NCBI GenBank assembly: GCA_965243335.1
Contig: OZ251545.1
Location: 3,596,001 to 3,660,000 of the forward strand
Origin: JAJDXW01 sp965243335
GTDB lineage: Bacteria; Pseudomonadota; Gammaproteobacteria; HK1
Length of the DNA stretch: 64,000 bases
Direction of reading: 5' to 3'
Under the pieces are notes generated by a model that saw nothing but the letters and a program-made list of their open reading frames with translations, had not been told where the DNA came from and searched no databases. Of this stretch, positions 25,801-29,563 are shown one piece after another (position 1 is the stretch's first letter; the number at the start of each line of letters is the position of its first letter). A program made the position numbers and the translations under genes.

Positions 25801-26706
25801 CTCGATTCGCTCGCCCGCGGCGTAGTCGCCGTCGAAGCCGGGCTGCGTGTGAAACGCCAGTCCTATCGGCTTCGGCGCGTTGGCCGCGGCCACCGTGAGG
25901 TCGAACGCAAGCTGCGCCACGTCGCCGTCGCCGTCGGTCGCGGTCCAGGTGTAGGAAGCGGCGGCGGCCGCGGCGCCGGGCGTGCCCGAGATCGTGCGCG
26001 TGGCGGCGCTCCATACCATTCCCCCAGGCAGGCTCAGCGTCGCCGCCGTGCCCGGCCCGGTCAGCTTGTAGCTCACCGTGGCGTCGCCGCCGCTGGCCTG
26101 GGGCAGTTGCAGGCTGGCGGCCGTGCCGGCGGTCCAGTGCTGGTTCGCCACCGTCGCCGTGCCGAAGGAGGGCTGGGGGTCGTTCACCTGGTGGCCGGAG
26201 TCGTTGGTGATCGCATGGCTGCCGAGGCCGAGGGCGGCGGCGACGTTCAACGCCTCGATGCTGCCGCCGTTCAAGGTCAGCGCATCCGCGGCGATGCCGA
26301 TGCCGTTGCGGTCCACGTCCGCCGCGACCACCGGGTAGCGGAAGCTCACCGTCGAGCCGCTATGCGTCCGGTAGGCCGCCTGCCGCGTGGCGGAGCCGAC
26401 GGCGAGCGCGAGCCGCGGCGTGCCGGTCACCGTCACCGGGTAGTTGAAGGTGACCTCCACGTCGATGTTCTCGCCGGTCGCGTAGCTGGACCCGCTGGCC
26501 GGGGAGGAGGCGATGGAGACCCCGCTCACCGAAGGCGCCGTATCCTGCGCCGCGGCGGAGAAGGGGAGGAGGGAGGCGGCGAGCGGCGCGGCAAGCGCCA
26601 GCCACCCGAGCGCGCGGAGAGACGAGATCGCACAGAGCCTCGTCGAAGCGAGGAGAACGAAGGCGCGGTGTGTGATCCCGCACCGGTTGGACGACGCGCC
26701 ACGCAC
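5032..26706 (-). CDS. Giant repetitive surface/secreted protein (autotransporter-type adhesin), main part
   Basis: This frame encodes about 7,220 residues of modular extracellular protein. A signal peptide is visible (ALGWLALAAPLAASLLPFSA, ending in AAAQD). It is followed by about 17 SwmB-like modules (pattern VTGVxIxSxPxSGxxYxxGExI then LALxIG, DxDGIxI, LGSHA), interleaved with Ig/cadherin-like modules carrying GTP...YTWTATDADGD, then a Calx-beta-like array. I chose the GTG at 26706 because it starts just ahead of the signal peptide; the frame is open to an ATG at 26955, which would add about 83 residues of unlikely sequence, so the start is uncertain. The frame ends at 5032 only because one G is missing in a repeat; the protein continues in the next frame to position 1. 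A role in adhesion or surface coating is inferred from architecture. Ligand-binding residues were not identified. Confidence 0.85.
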   Translation of the reverse strand: MRGASSNRCGITHRAFVLLASTRLCAISSLRALGWLALAAPLAASLLPFSAAAQDTAPSVSGVSIASSPASGSSYATGENIDVEVTFNYPVTVTGTPRLALAVGSATRQAAYRTHSGSTVSFRYPVVAADVDRNGIGIAADALTLNGGSIEALNVAAALGLGSHAITNDSGHQVNDPQPSFGTATVANQHWTAGTAASLQLPQASGGDATVSYKLTGPGTAATLSLPGGMVWSAATRTISGTPGAAAAAASYTWTATDGDGDVAQLAFDLTVAAANAPKPIGLAFHTQPGFDGDYAAGERIEAHIQFDQLVTVTGSPRLALDVGGVVRQAAYSRSSSDVDDLSFQYTVTASDFDGDGVSIRAGALSLNGGTIVGADAAAAPASLAIAAYARIDAAGHTVRDTQPGFSQAAGAAARTLAKDAATATNLPLAAGGDGALTYSISPALPASLALGSARPTITGTPTVAGATTHTLTATDADGDRATLGPFTITVVDAPAVSDVTIVSKPYANGAYGLKELIQVTVKFDRPINGGNLFNSKLVLDVGGTTREARYDGFHRSGGILYEYAVQAADRDADGISIGTGALVLNGAAITDSANGVAASTALGTHAITNAAAHQVDGSVATPLAVEAVNVTSTPAGSDGYDVGEEIVVRVTFSRPVRIIGSPRLALAIGDDVRQASASTFNGGSEWEGLGFSYTVTANDRDSDGISIGASALTLNGATIRDADGTDAALALGANAITNASAHKVYTPARITGVTISSSPGANGTYDVGETIDVDLSWSQRVVHSGNGGWPRLALTIGANTRQVPWNALAYGIAPYRYSYTVTASDWDGDGISIGADALTLPAGSHLKGNGNVPAVLSLGTHAVTHDSGHTVRDAKPAFGTVAARPYLLNVAVSDELPAAGGDAPVTYALTGPGTAATLSLPAGLSWDADTRTLSGAPESETAAASYALTATDTDGDTATAAFDLSVVTDPVVTGVAVTSSPASGGAYKTGETITADVTFDQALTVTGAPQLALSMGAATRQAAGSHTTGESRISFSYTVGTADRDADGIAVAAGALTLNGATVRNAKGEDARLGLGSHALAAQTGHKVSAPPKVTGVQLDATSWRCCWAEREAGWADPRQTPTNRFAPSIVLVTITFDQDVTVTGAPQVALGIGAATRQAAYDTLLNAGSTTGVSFYYELQPGDHDGDGISVAANALTLNGATIRDGEGEDAALGLGAHAIDDQADYRVADTAPSFPASASASEPRRYLLDLRVNDQLPAATGGDGTVAYELTGPGAAETLSLPAGLAWNAATHTISGTPTTAAATDSYTLTATDADGDAATLTFHLSVVTDPVVTDVAITSSPASGDAYDAGETITVDVTFDQAVTVEGAPNLALTIGSEARKAGGRHVAGQSRITFSYRVAANDRDANGISIAGGALTLNGGTIRNARDEDARLGLGAHAVVGAAGHKVSTPPRVVQVKLDTTEQACCWSSQPSGWADPRQTATNRFAPAVVVAAVAFDQAVVFGGSGSPSLALTIGGQTRQAAHDDYVSRTLARSTGRDASQVLGFQYTLQPSDFDGDGLSIAAGALTLPSGMTLRDREGEPALLGLGSHAITNDPAYRIRDTAPSFGAATIQAQHWVAGTASSLTLPAATGDGTISYALTSAQQPSWMSFDAATRVLSGTPPASAARTAWTWTATDGDGDATALGFTLTVASARAPRVSDVKFLSSPAAHSMYPPGTTIKAGVKFDKGVSVTGVPTLTLDVGGVTRQAAWSGTRNGYLVFDYTVRQEDYDTDGVSIGSGALAPPASGNGGIFDAGGGSTRAALGLGSHAITNASGHQVGSPPRVTGVSIHSTPQQAGTYTRGATITVQVAFDQTVTVTGAARLALAIGGRTRQAIAAAGTGNAYVRFSYTVAAADADTDGLGVAAGALALNGGTIRDADGQDAVLDLGSHARAAFANAKVDGSRTGLWPVFGTAAGPDLALTAGTAATHALPTATGGDGALRYAVSPTLPAGLGVNASSGLLSGTPGIESPRTAYTLSATDSHGDAATLVFHLKAAGARPVVSGVSVASTPLSGDTYGASEEIRVDVTFERTGTGAMMVRGAPRLALDVGGRTRQATFLSVSGATLRFRYTAQAEDRDTDGIAVAAGALTLNGGLIRDAAGNNAILGLGSHALGAQGSHKVDGSAGRAPAVTGVRVISTPASGDTYTRGEAIEVELRFDQAVGVSGTPNLALTLGAATAQAAWNRAGTSPTAQIFRRVVAAADVDPDGLSIAAGALTLNSGTIRNVAGTNAGLGLGSHALGNQASHKVNGADNPLPVVTGVSVRSFQSDGWYDQGETIEVRVTFNKDVTVQTTAWLGTSLLDSRPRLALTIGGATRQAMYHASSGRSVDFRYTVQDPDHDPDGISIAADALDSHGGITYAGFGRIVQKVHNPGLGSHALGAQASHKVDGRTATVTGVSINTTPANSAGYGAGEKIRVKVTFSELVNNRSGSSRLALTIGDNTRHATLLLSLGPQHSRNVYYEYTVLTTDRDPDGISIAAGALAGNLRRREGNPVNFALGSHALGAQAAHKVTGAVVTPRVTSVTMIGFPRSNQTFTLGEEIRVRVTFDVPIVASGGGPRLALAIGNATHRLNGRLLTPIPALEFVHTVGPSDRDADGISIAAGALTLPAGATLRSRLGAAAALGLGSQAMTNDARFKVDGSSNPAATGEVKLSGSARHDTFLTGERFKIFVEYNKTVTVTGTPTVALQVGSVTRRVPLSDSLGRPLSSYRGRHPNFYYTVQHGDRDPDGISIAADALRLEGASITGPGGKAAQLRFTNSIVNDGRFRVGGAARPTPTFGAAVAPARVWTVGVPVDFTLPPATDGDGTLTYALTGPGTSASTLSLPRGLTWSASSTGAFGGGRISGTPAVDANPATYRLTATDADGDAATLDFTIQVLPDLTPRFEATVDDQEWIEDDPIDAFDLPAALSGNEPLTYALSPALPGGVSRADRRVSGAPDAVAARTEYTWTATDADGDEASLTFHVTVAEDTAPSFGDATIDDLSWRQGSRIAAVTLPEATGGNGPLVHVLRQEVLPAGVELDGRVLQGTPTEVWESVEYTWRATDQDGDRAELTFDLEVYEDLLPTFGDATLDDRTWTEREAITAFTLPAATGGDGDLVYALTPALPAGLTGDAATREVSGTPSETLAATGYTWTATDADGDRAELTFTAAVDGIPTFGDATIAEKEWIEGVAIAAFTLPEADGGDGRVTYALTAAAPHSGLPDGVVRDAATREVSGAPTATRARAEYTWTATDTDGDEASLSFFAAVVEPPVVTLALSAATIDEHDGTNPGSATVTATLDKASGADTTVTVEAAAGTNAAAGDFALSAAATLTIAAGETTSTGTVTITAVDNALDEDDKSVTVSGSAANDVRVTGPADLTLTIADDDDPPALSISAPSVAEGAAGASASLDWAVTLSAASGKEVTVVWADGGAGTADSGTDYAALAGGTLTFAAGETSKTVSASVTGDAIDEPDETVVVTLSSPSNATLADGAASGTGTITDDDDAPTATLAVADASISESGGTTTVTATLSHASSADTTITVAEVEGAYTVDSSDATITIAAGETANATDTVTVTAVDDAVDNVGDRAVTVTGTAANDQAAADSQTVAVTGAALTLTDDEDTPAVTLALSEPDALKPDTIDEHDGTNPGSSTVTATLDRASSEAVTLTIAAAAGTNAVSGDFALSADTTLTIAAGETTSTGTVTVSAVDDTVDAPDKEVTVSATVSGDSGVAAPANVTLTIEDDEAAPTVTLAVADSTIAESGGTTTVTATLSHASSADTTITVAGVEGAYTVDSSDATITIAAGETANATDTVTVTAVDDAVDNVGDRAVTVTGTAANDQAAAESATVAVTGAALTLTDDEATPAVTLALSEPDASKPDTIDEHDGTNPGSSTVTATLDRASSEAVTLTVAATAGTNAVSGDFALSADTTLTIAAGETSSTGTVTVMAVDNTVDAPDKEVTVSATVSGDSGVAAPASVTLTIEDDEAAPTVTLAVADASISENGGATTVTATLSHESSEDTTITVTAVDGAYTVDSSDTTITIAAGETANAADTVTVTAVDDVVDNVGDRAVTVTGTAVNAQAAAESATVSVTGAALTLTDDEATPAATLVLSPATIDESDGTNPGSSTVTATLNRASSEAVTLTVAATAGTNAASGDFALSADTTLTIAAGETSSTGTVTVTAVDNTVDAPDKEVTVSATVSGNSGVAAPANVTLTIEDDEAEPTVALAVADASISENGGTTTVTATLSHASSAATTVTVQPVSGAYTVGQDATITISAGETTNATDSVTVTAVDDAIDNVVNRSTTVVGTAANAQAAAESQTVAVTGAALTLTDDEDTPAVTLALSEPDTSKPDTIDEHDGTNPGSSTVTATLNRASSEAVTLTIAATAGTNAASGDFSLSSAKTLTIAAGETTSTGTVTVTAVDNTVDAPDKEVTVSAVVSGNSGVAVPSAVTLTIEDDEAAPTVTLAVADSSISENSGTTTVTATLNHASSAATTITVTAVSGAYTVGADAAITIAAGETSNAAGSVTITAVDDAIDNVVNRSTTVVGTAANAQAAAESATVAVSGAALTLTDDEATPTVTLALSEPDALKPDTIAESGAGNASTVTATLDRASSEAVTLTVAAAAGTNAASGDFSLSSAKTLTIAAGETSSTGTVTVSAVDNTVDAPHKQVTVSATASGDSGVADPSSVTLTIEDDEAAPTVTLAVAHNPISENGGATTVTATLSHPSSAATTITVSAAAGAHTVAADFKQTGTALSIAAGDTSSTGTVTIAAVDDDEDAAHDKTVTVTGTARNSQGVGTVTEASLTLTDDDVNKLPSFGTVLGDQEWPVETEIARLDLPEATGGDGALTYTMTPALPSWLTRNGFAVTGTTPALPVAGRDYTWTARDSDGDVAELTFGIAVSGTTADSEGGLPSLTISSPRVTEGAAGATASLDYEVTLSAASTEQVTVKYADAGTGTAASGTDYAALGSGTLTFAPGDTSKTVTVTVTGDGVDEPNETVQVSLSLPVNANVPVSGGTGTGTIEDDDAAPTVTLAVADASISENGGATTVTATLSHASSAATTITVQPAAGAYTVGPDATITIAAGDTSNATDTAAITAVNDAIDNVGDRAVMVVGTAQNSQGVGAVTGAALTLTDDETTPTATLALNPATIDEHDGTNPGASTVTATLNRASSEAVTLTVAAAAGTNAASGDFRLSSAKTLTIAAGDTSSTGTVTVTAVDNTADTPDKSVTVSATVSGDSGVADPANVTLTIEDDEAAPTVALALADSAIDENGGTTTVTATLSHASSADTTITVSAVAGAYTVDSSDATITIAAGETANAADSVTITAVDDAIDNVVNRTATVSGTAQNSYDVGTVTGASLTLTDDEGAPTATLALGPATIDEHDGTNPGSATVTAKLNRASSAAVTLTVAATAGTNAAAGDFALSADTTLTIAAGETTSTGTVTVTAVDNTVDAPDKEVTVSATVSGDSGVADPTAVTLTIRDDEAAPTVALAVADSAISESGGTTTVTATLSHASSAATTVTVQPASGAYTVGQDATITIAAGATENTADSVTITAVNDAIDNVVNRSTTVTGTAQNSHDVGMVTGAALTLTDDEETPTVTLALSSAAIDEHDGTNPGSATVTATLDHASSESVTLTVAATAGTNAASGDFSLSSAKTLTIAAGDTSSTGTVTVTAVDNTVDAPDKSVTVSATVSGDSGVADPANVALTIEDDEAAPTVTLAVADGAISENGGATTVTAALSHASVAATTLTVSAAAGDHTAAADFKQTGTTLSIAAGETTSTGTVTIAAVDDDEDADHDKTVRVSATAANSQGVAGDPDAVTLTIEDDDVDLKPTFGDAQVASRLWPTATVIPRLVLPRATGGDGTLTYTLSPALPSWLSRNGFFVTGVTPDDPTNQVEYTWTAEDEDGDEASVRFLAAVIRPGDPPRLVNPPGIVVNTGDLPALSLSSPRVTEGASGSTSALTWTVTLSKASTSTVSASYSDAGTGTATAGADYTALSSGTVTFAAGETSATVSVTVRGDGTDEPDETVKVALSQPVNARVPASAATGTGTIEDDDAAPTVALAVADSAISENGGTTTVTATLSHASSAATTVTVQPVSGAYTVGSDTTITIAAGDTSNATDTATITAVNDAIDNVGDRAVTVTGTAANAQAAAESATVAVSGAALTLTDDEATPAVTLALSEPDALKPDTIDESGAGNASTVTATLDRVSSEAVTLTVAATAGTNAASGDFSLSSAKTLTIAAGETTSTGTVTVTAVDNTVDAPDKEVTVSATVSGNSGVAAPASVTLTIEDDEATPTVALAVADSSIAENGGTTTVTATLSHASSAATTVTVQPTPGTYTVGADATITIAAGETSNATDSVTITAVNDAIDNVVNRTTTVTGTAANAQAAAESATVAVSGAALTLTDDEATPAVTLALSPATIDESDGTNPGSSTVTATLDRVSSEAVTLTVAAAAGTNAASGDFRLSSAKTLTIAAGDTSSTGTVTVTAVDNTVDAPDKSVTVSATVSGDSGVADPANVALTIEDDEAAPTVTLAVADGAISENGGTTTVTATLSHASVAATTLTVSAAAGDHTAAADFKQTGTTLSIAAGETTSTGTVTIAAVDDDEDADHDKTVRVSATAANSQGVAGNPDAVTLTIEDDDVDLKPTFGDAQVASRLWPTATVIPRLVLPRATGGDGTLTYTLSPALPSWLSRNGFFVTGVTPDDPTNQVEYTWTAEDEDGDEASVRFLAAVIRPGDPPRLVNPPGIVVNTGDLPALSLSSPRVTEGASGSTSALTWTVTLSKASTSTVSASYSDAGTGTATAGTDYTALSSGTVTFAAGETSATVSVTVRGDGTDEPDETVKVALSQPVNARVPASAATGTGTIEDDDAAPTVALAVADSAISENGGTTTVTATLSHASSAATTVTVQPASGAYTVGADTTITIAAGETANAADSVTVTAVNDAIDNVGDRAVTVTGTAANAQAAAESATVAVTGAALTLTDDEATPAVTLALSEPDALKPDTIDESGAGNASTVTATLDRASSEAVTLTIATTAGTNAASGDFRLSSAKTLTIAAGTTSSTGTVTVTAVDNTADGPDKEVTVSAVVSGNSGVAAPSAVTLTIEDDEAAPTVALALADSAISENGGTTTVTATLSHASSAATTVTVQPASGAYTVGADATITIAAGETSNASDTATITP
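5833..7240 (-). repeat. Copy A of a large in-gene duplication (copy B about 8287-9694)
   Basis: A stretch of roughly 1.4 kb recurs exactly 2,454 bp away (818 codons) with only scattered single-base differences. It covers several Calx-beta modules plus the tryptophan-marked module with RLWPTATVIPRLVLPRATGG. Edges are approximate. Confidence 0.75.
16860..18250 (-). repeat. Five tryptophan-marked cadherin-like modules
   Basis: Five successive modules of about 90 residues begin with TFGDATIDD-W or a variant, continue with a TLPEATGGDG stretch and end with YTWTATDADGDEASLTF. They join the SwmB array to the Calx-beta array. The same module type recurs singly at about 12.1, 9.1 and 6.6 kb and four times at 1.83-0.7 kb, so it appears to punctuate the protein as a spacer. 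Confidence 0.7.
18260..26530 (-). repeat. Array of about 17 SwmB-like protein modules in the giant gene
   Basis: Seventeen diverged modules of roughly 100-120 residues share the order V(T/S)GVxIxSxPxxG-Y-GExIxVxVTF, then PRLALxIG-TRQA, then F-YTVxxxDxDxDGISIxAxALTLNG, then LGSHAI-HKV. Some pairs are separated by a cadherin-like W/GGDG/DGD module. Unlike the later Calx-beta part the units are well diverged, so this half is older or under stronger selection. Two units carry an unusual double-cysteine insert (see findings). Confidence 0.75.
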
Positions 26707-26780
26707 CGTAGACGGGCCAATGCGGCGGAGGGGAGAACAGTTTGTTGACTGCCGGGAAGAATGGCTATATGGTCGAGCCG

Positions 26781-26894
26781 ATGGAAGACATTGGATCTGC
26801 TGATATTCGGAGCGGGTAATGGCAGGCATTGAATTCGCCGATTTTCGGAACAGCCGATGGCAGGTATCAGGCTTGTCGATTTTCGATTCCCTGG
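26781..26894. repeat. Three 38-bp tandem repeats in the giant gene / LysR intergenic region
   Basis: Three imperfect 38-bp units start at 26781, 26819 and 26857. On the plus strand each begins ATGGMAGRYATY and holds a conserved GATATTCGG/GATTTTCGG core. Looser relatives occur at about 26940-26970 and 27036-27060. The 354-bp gap 26707-27060 contains nothing else I can identify. The repeats lie between the divergent giant gene and the LysR pair, so regulator binding is plausible, but no TN11A palindrome was verified. Confidence 0.6.
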
Positions 26895-27060
26895 TTAATG
26901 ACGTTCTTCGGCCAGACGACGCATCATTGCCCTCCGGCCAGCAATTCGATTCCATGACTTTCGGAGCGGCGTCTCCCGTGCACGCGGGCGCCCCGCCCGC
27001 AATCGGATCCTCCGCCGACGCCTCCCGCCGGCCGCGCCATGCCAGGTATCGGATTCACCA

Positions 27061-27990
27061 ATGATCCCCATCCACCCGGGGCCTCCGGACCATCCCGATT
27101 CCGATCGCCTCAAGCAGCTCCGATCCTTCTGCCAGGTGGTGCGCTGGAAGAGCTTCACCCGGTCGGCCGAGCACCTCGGCCTCAGCCAGTCATCGGTGTC
27201 GCAACAGGTGCGTTCGCTGGAGGCGGAGCTCGGCGCCAAGCTGTTCGAGCGGGACGGCCGGCACGTCGTCCTCACCCATGCCGGCGAGGACCTCTACCGG
27301 CTCGCCGCCTCCCTGGTGGCGGGCATGGACCGCCTGCCCGAAACCTTCGCCGAGGAGCACGCCGGCGCCCTGGCGCCCGAGCTCCACATCGCGGCCGGGG
27401 AAGCCGCCTCCACCTTCATCCTGCCCCCCTATCTCAAGCAGTTCCGGGACGAACACCCGGAGACCCGGCTGTTCGTGCGGACCGGCTCCGGCCGTCAGGG
27501 GATCCGGCGGCTTCTGAACCACGAGGTGGAGCTGATGGTCGGTGCGGCGGACACCCCCCCGGACGACCTCGACTTCCGCCCGCTGTTCTCCTGTGACCAC
27601 GTGCTCCTCGTTCCCCTGGACCATCCGCTGGCCGGGCGTGAATCGGTGGAGCCGGACGAAGCCGCCGCCTACCCCGCGGTCATGCCCACCGGAGGCACCC
27701 GCACCAGACAGCTCTCCGATTTCATCCATGGAGCGCTCGGCGTCCACCCCAGGTCGGCGGTGGAGGTCGACGGATGGGAGACCGCGAAACGCTACGTCGA
27801 GGCCGGTATCGGGATCACCATCGTCCCCGAGCTGTGCCTCACCGGCCAGGAGCGAGCGTGGAGCATCTCCATGGAACGCTACTATCCGAAGCGCAATTAC
27901 GGGGTGTTCACGCGCGTCGGCGAACGCCCGTCGCTGGCCATGAGGACGTTCGTCGGCCTGATGGACCCGGGCTTCGCGGCGGAATCCTGA
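27061..27990 (+). CDS. LysR-family transcriptional regulator 1
   Basis: A 309-residue protein of normal LysR size. The N-terminal winged helix-turn-helix (residues about 16-75) holds FTRSAEHLGLSQSSVSQQVR, followed by LEAELGAKLFERDGR and the linker helix. The C-terminal half is a periplasmic-binding-type effector domain, with VPLDHPLAGRESVE and YVEAGIGITIVPE matching the CysB/Cbl style. It starts 13 bp ahead of a paralogous LysR gene and is divergent from the giant surface gene; LysR proteins usually control the divergent neighbour, so it may regulate that gene. The effector cannot be predicted. The ATG has no strong ribosome site. Confidence 0.9.
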   Translation: MIPIHPGPPDHPDSDRLKQLRSFCQVVRWKSFTRSAEHLGLSQSSVSQQVRSLEAELGAKLFERDGRHVVLTHAGEDLYRLAASLVAGMDRLPETFAEEHAGALAPELHIAAGEAASTFILPPYLKQFRDEHPETRLFVRTGSGRQGIRRLLNHEVELMVGAADTPPDDLDFRPLFSCDHVLLVPLDHPLAGRESVEPDEAAAYPAVMPTGGTRTRQLSDFIHGALGVHPRSAVEVDGWETAKRYVEAGIGITIVPELCLTGQERAWSISMERYYPKRNYGVFTRVGERPSLAMRTFVGLMDPGFAAES

Positions 27991-28003
27991 GGAGAGGATG
28001 GCG

Positions 28004-28937
28004 ATGGACCGGGGCCGCTTCTACCACAAACGGAATCGCCTCAAGCATTTCCGGGTGTTCTGCCACGTGGCGCGGCTGGGGAGCATCACCCGGGCGGCCG
28101 AGTATCTCGGCCTCGGCCAGCCGACCGTGTCGCAGCAGATCCGTGCGCTGGAGACGGAGCTCGGGACCAGGCTGTTCGAGCGGAACGGCCCGCGTATCGT
28201 CCTCGCCGCCGCCGGCAAGAGCCTCTACCGGGTCGCCATGCCGCTGGTGGAAGGCATGGACGGCCTGCACGAGAACTTCGCCGCGCGGAGGGAGCGCGTC
28301 TCGGGAACGATCTACGTCGCCGCCGGGGAAGGCGCGGTCACCTTCATCCTGCCCCGGATCATCCACCGGTTCCGGGAGCGCCATCCCGACGTCTGGTTCC
28401 ACATCGTGCGCAGCGATACGGCCCGGACGCCGGAGCTCGTCCGCACCCGCGAGCAGGATCTCTTCTTCAGCGGGACGAAGCTGGAACCGACCGGCCTCGA
28501 CCGCTACCTGGCGTCTTCCTACAACCTCGCCCTCATCGTCCCCCTCGACCATCCGCTGGCCGGGCGCGACTCGGTGGAGCTGGAGGAGATCGCCCCCTTC
28601 CCCGCGATCGTGCCGGCCGCCGGCACCCAGAGCCGGCAGATGGGAGAGCGGACCGCCCGCCAGCTCGGCATCGAGATCGACGTCGCGGTGGAGACCCACG
28701 GATGGGGCACGATCAAGCGCTACGTGGAGACCGGGCTCGGGGTCTCCATCGTCCCCGACTTCTGTATCACCGAGCAGGATCGGCTCTCGGTCATCCCCCT
28801 CTCCCGCTACTTCCGGGAGCGGGGCTACTGGATGTACGCGCGTCGCGACGGCTCGGAGCAGTCGCAGGCCATCGAACGATTCATCCGTTTCGTGACCGAA
28901 TCTTCCCCCCCCCCCCCCCCCCCCCCGGAATCGGTGA
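28004..28937 (+). CDS. LysR-family transcriptional regulator 2, 3' end disturbed by a poly-C tract
   Basis: A LysR paralogue of the preceding gene: HTH with ITRAAEYLGLGQPTVSQQIR, LFERNGPR, then an effector domain with VPLDHPLAGRDSVE and YVETGLGVSIVPD. I prefer the ATG at 28004 over 27998 because GAGGAGAGG then lies at proper spacing. The LysR fold ends near RFIRFVTES, directly before a run of 22 C. As sequenced the frame stays open to about 29524 through sequence that codes for other genes on the opposite strand; with 21 C it stops at 28937 and with 23 C at 28995. The end given is the 21-C form, which has normal family length. Tandem LysR pairs suggest duplication with divergence of effector specificity. 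Confidence 0.75.
28905..28926 (+). repeat. Poly-C tract of 22 nt
   Basis: An uninterrupted run of 22 cytosines sits at the 3' end of the second LysR gene. Each length change moves the stop codon: 21 C gives 28937, 23 C gives 28995 and 22 C gives a readthrough to about 29524. Such tracts are slippage-prone and are used for phase variation in other bacteria; assembly uncertainty is also possible. Confidence 0.9.
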
Positions 28938-29013
28938 CGGCAGATCGCGGGGGATTGACGAAGGCTGGGAAGACTTCGGCGCCGCCAGCGCATGAACGGC
29001 GCCGGCCTGCCCG

Positions 29014-29170
29014 TCACCCCTTGACCGCCCCGGCGGTCAGGCCGCGGATCAGGAGCTTCCGCACCAGTATGGAGAATACGGCGCCGGCAGCATCGCCATC
29101 GTGCCGCCGGCCTCGATCTCGCACACCTCCGCCCGCGCGGCCGTGTCCCGTTCGAGGTAGAGGACGAGTG
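29014..29170 (-). pseudogene. 3' remnant of a carbohydrate ABC transporter permease
   Basis: The minus strand encodes FSILVRKLLIRGLTAGAVKG followed by a stop, which matches the C-terminus of MalG-type sugar ABC permeases. Just upstream but in another frame lies EAGGTMAMLPA, which fits the segment that normally precedes it, so a frameshift separates the two near 29080. The rest of the gene is missing. With the uronate dehydrogenase at 31.5 kb it suggests a former sugar-acid utilisation locus. Confidence 0.55.
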
Positions 29171-29197
29171 GGCCGCGCCTTCGGCCCGGAGGGGTCG

Positions 29198-29443
29198 CTA
29201 CCCCCGGTCGCCCGGAACCGGCTTGGGGTGCGCCGCCGCGAGGGCGCCCGAGGCGCGGGCGAGCCGTATCGCCTCCTCCAGCCACGCGAGCCGCTGCGCA
29301 GGGGTGGCCGCGAGCATGGTCTCGAGCTGCGCCCGCTCGACGTCCGCCCACGTGGCGTCCCACCGCTCCGAGGAACGCCCGGCCGGCCGCTCGGTCTCGA
29401 TTTCGGTCTCGGCCTCGGTCCCGGTCCCGGTCTCAGGCTTCAC
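29198..29443 (-). CDS. Small 81-aa protein, likely partner of a nucleotidyltransferase
   Basis: GTG start at 29443 overlapping the stop of the nucleotidyltransferase remnant by 11 bases, which argues for an original two-gene operon. The N-terminus is low complexity and threonine/glutamate rich (ETGTGTEAETEIETE). The C-terminal half, with AQLETMLAATPAQRLAWLEE and then AIRLARASGALA, resembles short proteins encoded beside AbiEii/DUF6036-type nucleotidyltransferases; that family link is from memory and not verified. Its partner is now truncated, so the gene may be an orphan antidote or simply decaying. Confidence 0.5.
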   Translation of the reverse strand: MKPETGTGTEAETEIETERPAGRSSERWDATWADVERAQLETMLAATPAQRLAWLEEAIRLARASGALAAAHPKPVPGDRG

Positions 29444-29563
29444 CGCGCTCCTCCTTCCGCCGGAGGATATCCTGGAGCTTCTCGACGTCCTCCCGATCCC
29501 GCGGCCGGTCCGCCAGCCGCTTGAGGTGGATGAGGTCCGGGATCGAGGCGATGATGAAGGGCT
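29433..29563 (-). pseudogene. C-terminal remnant of a nucleotidyltransferase-like protein
   Basis: The minus strand reads EPFIIASIPDLIHLKRLADR then PRDREDVEKLQDIL and a stop at 29433. The pattern (I/V)ASxxDLIxLKRxAxRPxDxxDVxxL is the usual C-terminal tail of AbiEii/MNT-like nucleotidyltransferases. No start codon precedes it in frame: it begins exactly where the DUF4276 gene ends. The likely reading is that the ATPase-DUF4276 cassette replaced the first part of this gene. Confidence 0.55.

Noticed and set aside
14..26748. Long plus-strand open frames opposite the giant gene (up to about 2,300 codons)
   Set aside because: They are Arg/Pro/His-rich or mirror-image readings of the repeats, kept open by high GC and repeat phasing; the minus strand has recognisable modules and a signal peptide.
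26781..26894. CRISPR array
   Set aside because: The 38-bp units are directly tandem with no unique spacers and no cas gene is present.
28938..29524. C-terminal extension of the second LysR protein to about 506-508 residues
   Set aside because: The extension is low-complexity, depends on exactly 22 C and runs over minus-strand gene relics; LysR proteins end near residue 300.
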